NCBI RefSeq assembly: GCF_022919075.1
Contig: NZ_CP095078.1
Span: 2,976,001-3,040,000, forward strand
Reading direction: 5' to 3'
Length of the DNA: 64,000 bases
Source of the DNA: Nocardioides sp. W7
GTDB lineage: Bacteria > Actinomycetota > Actinomycetes > Propionibacteriales > Nocardioidaceae
Part shown: positions 8,467-16,146 of the stretch, piece after piece
Layout of the letters: each line of letters opens with the position of its first letter
Numbering within the stretch: the stretch's first letter is position 1
The notes under the pieces: generated by a model
Databases searched by the model: none
What the model saw: the letters and a program-made list of their open reading frames with translations, nothing else
Told to the model about the DNA's origin: nothing
Translations under genes and position numbers: made by a program

Positions 8467-9925
8467 AGAGGTCGAGGCACAGGAGTTCACGCGCGCCGAC
8501 CGCACCCGCCACCGCGAGAAGGTCCGGCGCTGCCTGGACGTCTTCGCGCGGATGCTGCGGGACGCGCGCTTCGACACCGACGACCCGATGACGGGTCTCG
8601 AGGTCGAGCTCAACCTGATCGACGACCAGGGCGACCCCGCCCTGAAGAACGCCGAGGCTCTCGCGGTCATCGCCGACCCGGACTTCCAGACCGAGCTCGG
8701 CCAGTTCAACATCGAGATCAACGTGCCGCCGGCCCGGCTCCGGGAGGGCGGGCTCGGCACCTTCGAGGCCAGCCTGAGGCGCAGCCTCAACGACGCGGAG
8801 CGGAAGTCCGCCGAGGTCGGCGCCCACCTGGTGATGATCGGCGTCCTGCCCACGCTGGCCGCGGGACACATGGGCATCCACAGCATCAGCGGCAACCCGC
8901 GCTACCGGTTGCTCAGCGAGCAGATCCTCGACGCGCGCGGGGAGGACATCACGATCTCGATCGTCGGCGCCACCGAGCGGCTGGACACGACGGCCGACTC
9001 GATCGTGCCGGAGGCTGCGTGCACGAGCACCCAGTTCCACGTGCAGACGGCACCGGACCAGTTCGCGGCGTACTGGAACGCCTCCCAGGCGATCTCGGCC
9101 GTGCAGCTGGCGATCGGCGCCAACTCGCCGTACCTCCTGGGGAAGGAGCTGTGGCGCGAGACCCGGATCCCGCTGTTCGAGCAGGCCACCGACACCCGCA
9201 GCGAGGAGCTGAAGGCGCAGGGGGTGCGCCCCCGCGTGTGGTTCGGCGAGCGGTGGATCACCTCGGTGTTCGACCTGTTCGAGGAGAACGTCCGGTACTT
9301 CCCGGCCCTGCTGCCGATCACCCACGACGAGGACCCGCTCGCCGTCCTCGAGGGAGGCGGCACTCCCAACCTCTCGGAGCTGCGCCTGCACAACGGCACG
9401 ATCTACCGCTGGAACCGTCCGGTCTACGACATCGCCGGCGGGGTGCCGCACCTGCGGGTCGAGAACCGCGTCCTCGCCGCCGGGCCGACGGTCGCCGACA
9501 CCGTCGCCAACGCCGCCTTCTACTTCGGCCTGGTGCGGGCCCTGGCCGAGAGCCAGCGGCCGCTGTGGTCCCAGATGTCCTTCTCGGCCGCCGAGGAGAA
9601 CTTCCACGTGGCCGCCCAGCAGGGGATCGACGCCCAGATCTACTGGCCGGGAGTCGGTCAGGTCCGGGCCACCGAGCTGGTGCTGCGCCGGCTGCTGCCG
9701 CTGGCGCGACACGGGCTGGCCGACTGGGGCGTGCCGACGGCGGAGGCCGACCGCCTGATGGACATCATCGAGCAGCGCTGCCTGACCGGCGTCAACGGTG
9801 CGGAGTGGTTCGTGCGGCGGATGGGGGAGCGTGCCGACCAGGACCGGTACGCCGCGCTGCGGTCCACCCTGCTCGACTACCGTGAGCGGATGCACACCAA
9901 CGAGCCCGTGCACACCTGGGACTGA
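8459..9925 (+). CDS. Glutamate-cysteine ligase family protein (GshA-like)
   Basis: A 488-residue protein of the same GCS2 superfamily as its upstream neighbour but a different branch. LEVELNLIDDQGDP near residue 45 corresponds to the Glu-rich substrate/ATP loop, FNIEINVPPARL near residue 82 and SISGNPRYRLLSEQI near 142 follow, and the C-terminal half keeps LRVENRVLAAGPTVADTVANAAF and a conserved WSQMSFSAAEENFHVAAQQG. It probably forms a gamma-glutamyl or other amide bond, but the acceptor is unknown. The start overlaps the preceding gene by 8 bases. The two genes together look like a two-ligase pathway. The GCS2 fold is clear; the reaction is not. Confidence 0.83.
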   Translation: MGEEVEAQEFTRADRTRHREKVRRCLDVFARMLRDARFDTDDPMTGLEVELNLIDDQGDPALKNAEALAVIADPDFQTELGQFNIEINVPPARLREGGLGTFEASLRRSLNDAERKSAEVGAHLVMIGVLPTLAAGHMGIHSISGNPRYRLLSEQILDARGEDITISIVGATERLDTTADSIVPEAACTSTQFHVQTAPDQFAAYWNASQAISAVQLAIGANSPYLLGKELWRETRIPLFEQATDTRSEELKAQGVRPRVWFGERWITSVFDLFEENVRYFPALLPITHDEDPLAVLEGGGTPNLSELRLHNGTIYRWNRPVYDIAGGVPHLRVENRVLAAGPTVADTVANAAFYFGLVRALAESQRPLWSQMSFSAAEENFHVAAQQGIDAQIYWPGVGQVRATELVLRRLLPLARHGLADWGVPTAEADRLMDIIEQRCLTGVNGAEWFVRRMGERADQDRYAALRSTLLDYRERMHTNEPVHTWD

Positions 9926-9931
9926 CCCGGG

Positions 9932-10351
9932 TCACCGGCGACGCAGCCGCCGCCACCCCCGCGCCGTCCCGGAGCGCGGGTCGCGCCAGCCGTGCCGGTT
10001 GACGACCACCATGGTCAGCGGGCGCCCCACCTCCACGCACGCGGCCAGCGCCGCGGCCAGCCACTGGGCGTCGACGTCCTGCAGGTCCAGCTCGCCGGGT
10101 CGGGTCAGCCAGACGACCGGCTCCGCCCCGGCCGGTGCCCGACTGAGCATCGCGGCCACGACGTCGGTGCGGAGCGAGTGGTCGACGTCCTCCTGCTCCA
10201 GGGCGAGCACCCGCTGGGACCCGCCCGGCGTACCGACGTGCAGGCGGGCGGGAAAGGAGCGCCGCGGCTCGGACGTCGCATGGTCGAGGACCGCCCGCCG
10301 GAGTAGCGCAGCCGTCCGTGGCGCGACGGGTTCGAGGAGTCCGGGGACCAT
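9932..10351 (-). CDS. Hypothetical protein, 139 residues
   Basis: I do not recognise this family. The 139-residue product has no signal peptide or membrane helix. The middle has an alternating hydrophobic pattern (ADPVVWLTRPGEL-like, near residues 75-90, and RPLTMVVVNRHGWRD near 110-123) suggesting a small alpha/beta fold, and the tail is very basic (GWRRLRRR). Codon use matches its neighbours, so it is likely a real gene. It converges on the ligase gene with only 6 bases between stops and is divergent from the stress-protein gene. Confidence 0.6.
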   Translation of the reverse strand: MVPGLLEPVAPRTAALLRRAVLDHATSEPRRSFPARLHVGTPGGSQRVLALEQEDVDHSLRTDVVAAMLSRAPAGAEPVVWLTRPGELDLQDVDAQWLAAALAACVEVGRPLTMVVVNRHGWRDPRSGTARGWRRLRRR

Positions 10352-10401
10352 GGCCCCACCCTGCCGCGAGAATCGCTTCTCCCGCCTGGTGAGTCCACAG
10401 G

Positions 10402-10467
10402 CTCCCGCCGGGTACGGGAGTTCGGTAGCGTGCGCGAGGACCGGTCGTCAGGCCGGCTGACGAAGGG
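10402..10467 (+). promoter_or_regulatory. Promoter region of the universal stress protein gene
   Basis: An inverted repeat CTCCCG-N7-CGGGAG (10402-10420) sits just upstream of a TAGCGT -10-like box (10426-10431). A GAAGGG ribosome site (10462-10467) precedes the ATG at 10478. The repeat would cover the -35 area and could be an operator. Confidence 0.35.
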
Positions 10468-10477
10468 ATGGACGTCG

Positions 10478-10879
10478 ATGGGGACCGTTGTGGTCGGGTA
10501 CGTGCCGAAGCCGGAGGGCGAGGCCGCTCTGGCGAAGGCGATCGAGGAGGCCAAGCTCCGCAACACCAAGCTGGTCGTCGTCAACTCCCATCGAGGTGGT
10601 CAGGACTTCGACGCCGACGCCGCTCGGCGTGCGGAGACCGAGATGGAGTCGGTGAAGGCGAAGCTGGACGCCGCCGGGATCGACCACGACCTGCGCCAGC
10701 TCGTCCGTGGCTTCGAGCCCGCTGAGGACCTGATCTCGATCGCCGAGGCGAACGACGCCGAGCTGATCGTGATCGGGCTGCGCCGCCGGTCTCCGGTCGG
10801 GAAGCTGATCCTCGGCAGCAACGCGCAGCGGATCCTCCTCGACGCGCACTGCCCGGTGCTGGCCGTCAAGGCCGACTGA
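10478..10879 (+). CDS. Universal stress protein (UspA family)
   Basis: A 133-residue single-domain Usp fold: [13 protein letters not shown] at the start (first beta strand), LVVVNSH near residue 30, [38 protein letters not shown]-type C-terminal half. The pattern G-L-R-x9-G-S-N fits the G-2x-G-9x-G-S ATP-binding motif of nucleotide-binding Usp proteins (residues about 97-111). Such proteins bind ATP and support survival under stress or hypoxia. GAAGGG lies 10 bases before the chosen ATG; an upstream in-frame GTG is less likely because it falls next to the -10 box. Confidence 0.9.
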   Translation: [133 protein letters not shown]

Positions 10880-10893
10880 CGCGAGGGCCGGGG

Positions 10894-12393
10894 TCAGCTG
10901 CCCGCGACCCCGGCCCGGAGCTTGGCCATCAGCTGGTCGACGCTGAACGTCGCCGGCGTCTGCCGCGCCGGGAACTCGATCAGGCTGGTGAGCATCTGCG
11001 CGACGTAGGTCTGGGCCGGGATGAGCAGCCAGACGTGGTCGAGCATCCAGTCGTAGTAGGTGTTCGAGGTGCCCTCGGCCTTCTCGAAGGGGTCGGTGCG
11101 CAGGTTGAAGATCTTGGGCGCCCGCAGCTCGACGTACGGCTCGAGCCAGATGCTGAGCTTGCCCGCGGCGCGCTGCTCGAGGAAGACGAACTTCCAGTTG
11201 TCGAAGCGCATCCCGGCGAGGTCACCGTCGTCGGTGACGTAGAAGAAGTGCCGGCGCGGACTCTCGTCGGTCGCGCCCGTGAGGTAGTCGAGCTGGTTGT
11301 GGCCGTCGAGGTGGACCCGGTACGACGTCCCGGCGAGCTCGGTGCCGGTCCTCAGCCGATCGGCGACGTCCGGGTCGCCCGCGGCGGCCAGGAGGGTCAC
11401 GAACCAGTCGTTGTGGCTGACGATCCCGTTCAGCACGGTGCCGGGCTCGATCCGACCGGGCCACCGGACCACCGCGGGGACGCGGTAGGCGCCCTCCCAG
11501 TTGGAGTTCTTCTCGTTGCGGAACGGCGTCATGCCGGCGTCGGGCCAGCTGTTCATGTGCGGCCCGTTGTCGGTGGAGTACATGACGATCGTGTCGTCGG
11601 CGAGATGCTGCTCGTCCAGGAAGTCCAGCACGGAGCCGACCAGGTCGTCGTGGTCGCACATGGTGTCGTGGTAGGCCGACTGCCAGCGCCCGGCTCGTCC
11701 GCGGCTGCCGTCCTTCACATGGGTGCGGAAGTGCATGTGGGTGGTGTTGAGCCACACGAAGAACGGCATCTCGCTCGCCCGGGCGTCGGTCATGAACCGC
11801 AGCGCCTCCGGGAGGATCTCGTCGTCGATGGTCTTCATCCGCTCCCGGGTGAGCGGGCCGGTGTCCTCGATGCGCTGGGAGCCGTCCCCGTCGGCCCAGG
11901 AGTGGATGACCCCGCGGGGGCCGAACCGCTTCCGGAAGTCCGGGAAGTCCTCCTCGGTCGGGTAGTCGTCCTGCTCGGGCTCCTCCTCGGCGTTGAGGTG
12001 GTAGAGGTTGCCGAAGAACTCGTCGAACCCGTGGGCGGTCGGGAGGAACTCGTCCCGGTCGCCGAAGTGGTTCTTGCCGAACTGCCCGGTCGCGTAGCCG
12101 AGGGACTTCAGCGCGGTGGCGATCGTGGGGTCCTCGGCGCGGAGCCCGAGGTCGGCGCCGGGCATGCCGACCTTCGTGAGGCCGGTGCGGTAGGGGTTCT
12201 GGCCGGTGATGAACGCGGCGCGGCCCGCCGTACAGCTCTGCTCGCCGTAGTAGTCGGTGAAGCGGACGCCCTCGGCGGCGATCCGGTCGATGTTCGGGGT
12301 GCGGTAGCCCATCAGCCCGTCGCTGTAGCAGCTCAGGTTGCTGATCCCGATGTCGTCGCCCCAGATGATCAGGATGTTCGGCCGGTCGGACAC
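10894..12393 (-). CDS. Sulfatase (arylsulfatase family)
   Basis: A 499-residue alkaline-phosphatase-superfamily sulfatase. It starts with NILIIWGDDIGISNLSCYS (two metal-binding Asp), has the formylglycine site C-T-A-G-R in GEQSCTAGRAAFITGQNPYRTGL near residue 53, KNHFGD near 110, the metal-binding YSTDNGPHMNSWPDAG near 255, and ends in a family C-terminal domain. It hydrolyses sulfate esters. There is no signal peptide, so it acts in the cytosol or leaves by another route. The Cys must be oxidised by a formylglycine-generating enzyme, not seen in this window. GTG is chosen because GAGGAGG lies 7 bases before it. The organic substrate cannot be deduced. Confidence 0.9.
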   Translation of the reverse strand: MSDRPNILIIWGDDIGISNLSCYSDGLMGYRTPNIDRIAAEGVRFTDYYGEQSCTAGRAAFITGQNPYRTGLTKVGMPGADLGLRAEDPTIATALKSLGYATGQFGKNHFGDRDEFLPTAHGFDEFFGNLYHLNAEEEPEQDDYPTEEDFPDFRKRFGPRGVIHSWADGDGSQRIEDTGPLTRERMKTIDDEILPEALRFMTDARASEMPFFVWLNTTHMHFRTHVKDGSRGRAGRWQSAYHDTMCDHDDLVGSVLDFLDEQHLADDTIVMYSTDNGPHMNSWPDAGMTPFRNEKNSNWEGAYRVPAVVRWPGRIEPGTVLNGIVSHNDWFVTLLAAAGDPDVADRLRTGTELAGTSYRVHLDGHNQLDYLTGATDESPRRHFFYVTDDGDLAGMRFDNWKFVFLEQRAAGKLSIWLEPYVELRAPKIFNLRTDPFEKAEGTSNTYYDWMLDHVWLLIPAQTYVAQMLTSLIEFPARQTPATFSVDQLMAKLRAGVAGS

Positions 12394-12538
12394 AGCGCGC
12401 CTCCTCGACGGTAGCGGCGGCACCGGGCGGCGCCGGCCGAGATCGACGCTAGGGAGCGGGGTCGCCGGACTCTTCACCCGTCGCGGGTGAGGTGGCTGGG
12501 CAGGTGGCATCGCCGAGCGGTACGGCATCCTGGTGCGC

Positions 12539-13111
12539 ATGGCCATCCACATCACCGGCGACGACGCCGCCGACCAGGTGCTGACCGACGATCCCTTCGC
12601 GCTGCTCGTCGGGATGATGCTCGACCAGCAGTACCCCATGGAGCACGCCTTCCGCGGCCCGGCCAAGGTGCTGGACCGGTTCGGCACCCTCGACCCGGCG
12701 GCGATCGCGGCGGCCGACCCGGAGGAGTTCGCGGCGCTGTGCGCGACCCCACCCGCGGTCCACCGGTTCCCCGGCTCGATGGCCGCGCGGCTGCAGGAGC
12801 TGGCCCGCCTCGTCGAGGAGCAGTACGACGGCCGCACGGAGCGGCTGTGGACCGAGGTGACCAGCGGCAAGGACCTGCTGAAGCGGGTGATGGCGCTGCC
12901 GGGCTTCGGCAAGCAGAAGGCCCAGATCTTCGTGGCCCTGCTGGCCAAGCAGCTCGACGTACGCCCCGAGGGCTGGGAGACGGCCGTCGGCGACTACGCG
13001 CTGGAGGGGCACCGCTCGGTCGCCGACGTGGTGGACCCGGCGAGCCTGCAGAAGGTGCGCGACTTCAAGAAGGCGAAGAAGGCGGCGGCGAAGGCGGCCA
13101 CTGCTGGGTAA
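12539..13111 (+). CDS. HhH-GPD-type base-excision repair protein
   Basis: A 190-residue protein of the helix-hairpin-helix glycosylase superfamily. DPFALLVGMMLDQQYPMEHAFRGP (residues about 15-38, paraphrased) is the usual N-terminal helix bundle, and the hairpin is LPGFGKQKAQIFVALLAKQ near residue 125. A Lys/Ala-rich tail (KKAKKAAAKAA) follows. Members remove damaged bases, but I do not see the catalytic Asp that normally follows the hairpin in AlkA/EndoIII, so the activity is uncertain. An in-frame GTG two codons upstream is possible. Divergent from the sulfatase gene. Confidence 0.78.
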   Translation: MAIHITGDDAADQVLTDDPFALLVGMMLDQQYPMEHAFRGPAKVLDRFGTLDPAAIAAADPEEFAALCATPPAVHRFPGSMAARLQELARLVEEQYDGRTERLWTEVTSGKDLLKRVMALPGFGKQKAQIFVALLAKQLDVRPEGWETAVGDYALEGHRSVADVVDPASLQKVRDFKKAKKAAAKAATAG

Positions 13112-13255
13112 CAGGTGTCTGCAGGGCGAACGGGTGGGGTGGCGATACTCGGACCTCAGGTCGCCCGTGGCAGAATGTGACTGCGGCTCTTGACGTGACC
13201 GGGCCTGGCCGCGCCCGCGAGTCTTTTCTTCACGCTCAGCTGACGAGAGGTGTAC
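13112..13255 (+). promoter_or_regulatory. Upstream region of sigA
   Basis: A 144-base leader between the repair gene and sigA. CAGAAT at 13172-13177 is a possible -10 box but I see no convincing -35 at 16-18 bases. GAGAGG at 13245-13250 is the sigA ribosome site. Confidence 0.3.
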
Positions 13256-14683
13256 GTGTCCTCGACCGCGCGCAAGATCCCTGCCGAGGTGCTTTCGCAC
13301 CCGGCCGTCGTGGCCCTAATCGATCGTGGGGCGCCCACCGGCAGTCTCTCTCCGGAGGAGGTCCGCCGGGCCAGTGAGGACGCGGCCGTCGAGCCGCGAC
13401 ACCTCAAGGCTCTGCTCGGGCACCTGAGCGACCTCGGCATCTCCGTCAACATCGGGGCCGCGGGCACCACCCGCGCCGTGGCAGCCACCACGGCGCGCAA
13501 GACGACGACCGCGAGCACCGCCAAGAAGGCCGCACCGGCCAAGAAGGCGGCACCCGCCAAGAAAGCGGCGGCGAGCGATGCTGCGGCCGTCCCGGCTGTC
13601 GAGGCGGTGATCGGCCCCGACGGCAAGAAGGTCCTGCCGGACGTGCCTGACGAGCAGTTCGAGAAGGACGTCAAGGCCGACCCGACGATCGTCGAGGACG
13701 AGAAGTCCGCGACCTTCGTGGTCTCCGCGGCCGACGACACCGACGAGCCCGAGCAGCAGGTCATGGTCGCGGGCGCGACCGCCGACCCGGTGAAGGACTA
13801 CCTCAAGCAGATCGGCAAGGTCCCGCTGCTCAACGCCGAGATGGAGGTCGAGCTCGCCAAGCGGATCGAGGCCGGCCTCTTCTCGGAGGAGAAGCTCGCC
13901 AAGGGCGGCAAGGTCAAGCCCAGCCTGCTCGAGGAGCTCGAGTGGATCTCCGAGGACGGCCGCCGCGCCAAGAACCACCTGCTCGAGGCCAACCTGCGTC
14001 TCGTCGTCTCCCTGGCCAAGCGCTACACCGGCCGCGGCATGCTCTTCCTGGACCTGATCCAGGAGGGCAACCTCGGTCTGATCCGTGCGGTCGAGAAGTT
14101 CGACTACACCAAGGGCTACAAGTTCTCGACGTACGCAACCTGGTGGATCCGGCAGGCCATCACCCGCGCCATGGCCGACCAGGCCCGCACCATCCGGATC
14201 CCGGTCCACATGGTCGAGGTCATCAACAAGCTGGCCCGCGTGCAGCGCCAGATGCTCCAGGACCTGGGCCGCGAGCCCACCCCGGAGGAGCTCGCCAAGG
14301 AGCTCGACATGACCCCTGAGAAGGTCATCGAGGTCCAGAAGTACGGCCGCGAGCCCATCTCGCTGCACACGCCCCTCGGCGAGGACGGCGACTCGGAGTT
14401 CGGCGACCTGATCGAGGACTCCGAGGCGATCGTCCCGGCCGACGCGGTCTCCTTCACCCTGCTCCAGGAGCAGCTGCACGCCGTCCTCGACACGCTCTCC
14501 GAGCGCGAGGCGGGCGTGGTGAGCATGCGCTTCGGTCTCACCGACGGTCAGCCGAAGACCCTCGACGAGATCGGCAAGGTCTACGGCGTGACCCGCGAGC
14601 GGATCCGCCAGATCGAGTCGAAGACGATGTCGAAGCTGCGGCACCCGTCGCGCTCGCAGGTCCTGCGCGACTACCTGGACTGA
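13256..14683 (+). CDS. sigA: Principal RNA polymerase sigma factor (HrdB/SigA)
   Basis: A 475-residue group 1 sigma-70. A Lys/Ala-rich tract with repeated AKKAAP units (residues about 84-105) follows an N-terminal domain. Region 1.2 begins [12 protein letters not shown] near residue 178. Region 2 holds [20 protein letters not shown] and the -10-binding [19 protein letters not shown] near residue 290. Region 4 has the -35 helix-turn-helix, [21 protein letters not shown] near 440. It directs core polymerase to housekeeping promoters. GTG at 13256 is preferred over GTG at 13250 because the latter overlaps the GAGAGG ribosome site. A strong terminator follows. Its N-terminal charge tract is normal for actinomycete principal sigma factors. 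Confidence 0.95.
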   Translation: MSSTARKIPAEVLSHPAVVALIDRGAPTGSLSPEEVRRASEDAAVEPRHLKALLGHLSDLGISVNIGAAGTTRAVAATTARKTTTASTAKKAAPAKKAAPAKKAAASDAAAVPAVEAVIGPDGKKVLPDVPDEQFEKDVKADPTIVEDEKSATFVVSAADDTDEPEQQVMVAGATADPVKDYLKQIGKVPLLNAEMEVELAKRIEAGLFSEEKLAKGGKVKPSLLEELEWISEDGRRAKNHLLEANLRLVVSLAKRYTGRGMLFLDLIQEGNLGLIRAVEKFDYTKGYKFSTYATWWIRQAITRAMADQARTIRIPVHMVEVINKLARVQRQMLQDLGREPTPEELAKELDMTPEKVIEVQKYGREPISLHTPLGEDGDSEFGDLIEDSEAIVPADAVSFTLLQEQLHAVLDTLSEREAGVVSMRFGLTDGQPKTLDEIGKVYGVTRERIRQIESKTMSKLRHPSRSQVLRDYLD

Positions 14684-14701
14684 TCCGGACCGTACGACGA
14701 C

Positions 14702-14739
14702 GCGAGGGGCGCGGCATCCACGGATGCCGCGCCCCTCGC
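14702..14739 (+). terminator. Strong hairpin after sigA
   Basis: Arms 14702-14719 and 14722-14739 are perfectly complementary; the tight 2-base centre opens to a small loop. There is no T-run, as is common in actinomycetes. Confidence 0.7.
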
Positions 14740-14794
14740 CTCGTCACGTCCCTGACGATTGCCACCACGCGGCTCCGGGGTGACCCTGGAGTGC

Positions 14795-15346
14795 ATGACC
14801 TCCCACCTCGCACTCCGCCGCGCCACCGCCGTCGCGGCCGTCCTGTCCTGCCTGGCCGTGGCGGCACCGGCCTCCGCCGAGTTCGGCAGCTTCCCGGACC
14901 CGGCCGACGCCCAGGCGTCCCTGACCGACATCCGCGAGCTCCGCGTCGCCCACGGCCTCCAACGGGTCACCGTCACGGTCCGCTTCACCGACCTCCGGGC
15001 CGAGTCCGACGCCGGGCCCGCCGGCCTGACCGTCTTCCTCGACGCGAACCCCGCCCGGAGGGGGCCCGAGCTGGCGCTGACGACCGGCCTGCACCAGGGC
15101 ACGGACTACCAGCTGGTGCGGGTCCGCCGCTGGAGGCTCGTGGGGGAGCCGTTGACCTGCGAGCACTCGCTGCGGCTGCGGCCGGCGCGGGACTTCGCCC
15201 GGATCCGGGTCGCCCGTACCTGCCTGCGTGACCCCGCCCGGGTGCGGGTCGCCGCCCAGATGATCGACCAGTACGACGGGTCGCACCCGGTCGTCGACTG
15301 GTACCGCGGTCCGCGGCGGTTCACGCCCTGGCTACGCAGCGCGTGA
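14795..15346 (+). CDS. Secreted hypothetical protein, 183 residues
   Basis: The first 28 residues form a Sec signal peptide (basic LALRRAT, hydrophobic core, cleavage after PASA). The mature part, about 155 residues, has alternating strands such as RVTVTVRFTDLRA and LTVFLDANPARRGPEL, suggesting a beta-rich exported domain, with one Cys pair (TCEHSL and RTCLRD). I do not recognise the family and assign no function. It is monocistronic: the sigA terminator lies upstream and a bidirectional hairpin downstream. ATG at 14795 is chosen because it begins the signal peptide; an earlier in-frame start would add non-hydrophobic residues. Confidence 0.7.
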   Translation: MTSHLALRRATAVAAVLSCLAVAAPASAEFGSFPDPADAQASLTDIRELRVAHGLQRVTVTVRFTDLRAESDAGPAGLTVFLDANPARRGPELALTTGLHQGTDYQLVRVRRWRLVGEPLTCEHSLRLRPARDFARIRVARTCLRDPARVRVAAQMIDQYDGSHPVVDWYRGPRRFTPWLRSA

Positions 15347-15399
15347 GCGGCTGAGCCCGGAGCAGCCGCGCGGGATCGGCCCGTCGTGAAATGACGACG

Positions 15400-15427
15400 A
15401 CGGCCCCGGACGCGAGTCCGGGGCCGT
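15400..15427. terminator. Bidirectional terminator between convergent genes
   Basis: Perfect 11-base arms (15400-15410, 15417-15427) with a 6-base loop, between the secreted-protein gene (plus) and the DUF7455 gene (minus). Confidence 0.75.
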
Positions 15428-15465
15428 CGAGAGTCGTCGGCTGCTGGGTCAGCTGGTGGCAGCGG

Positions 15466-15672
15466 TCACGGCGTCGTGCCGAGCTTGTGGGTCTCGTCGA
15501 CCACGTTGGCGGCGATCTCCTTGAGCTTGTCGCCGTGCTCGCGGGCATGGTGGGCGCAGAACAGGAGCTCGCCGCCGGACTGGAGCTCCACGCGCAGGTA
15601 GGCCTGGGCGCCGCACCGGTCGCAGCGGTCCGCTGCGGTCATCGGCGTGCTAGGGGCAACTGCTGTGGTCAC
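15466..15672 (-). CDS. DUF7455-like small zinc-ribbon protein
   Basis: A 68-residue protein with DRCDRCGAQAYLRV (CxxC) and ELLFCAHHAREH (C-x2-H), a pattern for one zinc knuckle. I recognise it as the small actinobacterial protein (DUF7455) commonly found beside parE and sigA. GTG is chosen for the AGAAGAGG ribosome site 6 bases upstream and because the residues after it match the family start. It is divergent from parE across about 470 bases. No biochemical role is known to me; the metal site is inferred from spacing. Confidence 0.8.
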   Translation of the reverse strand: MTTAVAPSTPMTAADRCDRCGAQAYLRVELQSGGELLFCAHHAREHGDKLKEIAANVVDETHKLGTTP

Positions 15673-16146
15673 ATCGGCCTCTTCTCTGATCATCGGTGTC
15701 TTGCACAACGTAGCGGTGGGCCACAAGATTCCCGGTGCCGCGTGGTGCCCGACACGTCAATCCCATCATGGACAGTGGTTCCCTGTCGGGGGATTTCCAT
15801 GCCCTGGACAACGATGGCCGGAGCGGGAGGTCACCCTCGGGGTGGACGTGCTGTCTTCAACAGTCTGGCGCGAGACGGGTGACGCTGAGCGGGATTTGGC
15901 GAACCCGAGTCCGTTCGTATCCACATCGTGACGTCGCCCGCACGGTGGTGCGGGGTGGTGCCGGTGAAGCGGGTGCTGCCGGAGAAGCGGTGCTGCTGGT
16001 CGTCCTGGGGAAGTGGTGCCCACCGTAGACCCGTCGTACTCCCGGTGGGAGCAGGCGTGCCTGCACAGTACGTCGGCGTGTCGCAGGTAGATTCGGAGCA
16101 GTCCCACTGCTCGGATTTTCCCGCTGTTTCACGCCAGGAGCCTGTC
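15673..16146. promoter_or_regulatory. 474-base intergenic region upstream of parE
   Basis: It contains the divergent promoters for the DUF7455 gene and parE. TAGATT at 16088-16093 is a good -10 box for parE, giving a start near 16100 and a leader of about 47 bases with AGGAG at 16136-16140. The middle (15930-16010) repeats GGTGGTG and GAAGCGG-TGCTGC units and has short open frames on both strands that lack proper codon bias. I cannot assign a small RNA with confidence. Confidence 0.4.

Noticed and set aside
15735..16132. Several 90-115-codon frames on both strands upstream of parE
   Set aside because: They overlap each other, lack codon bias and show no recognisable protein.
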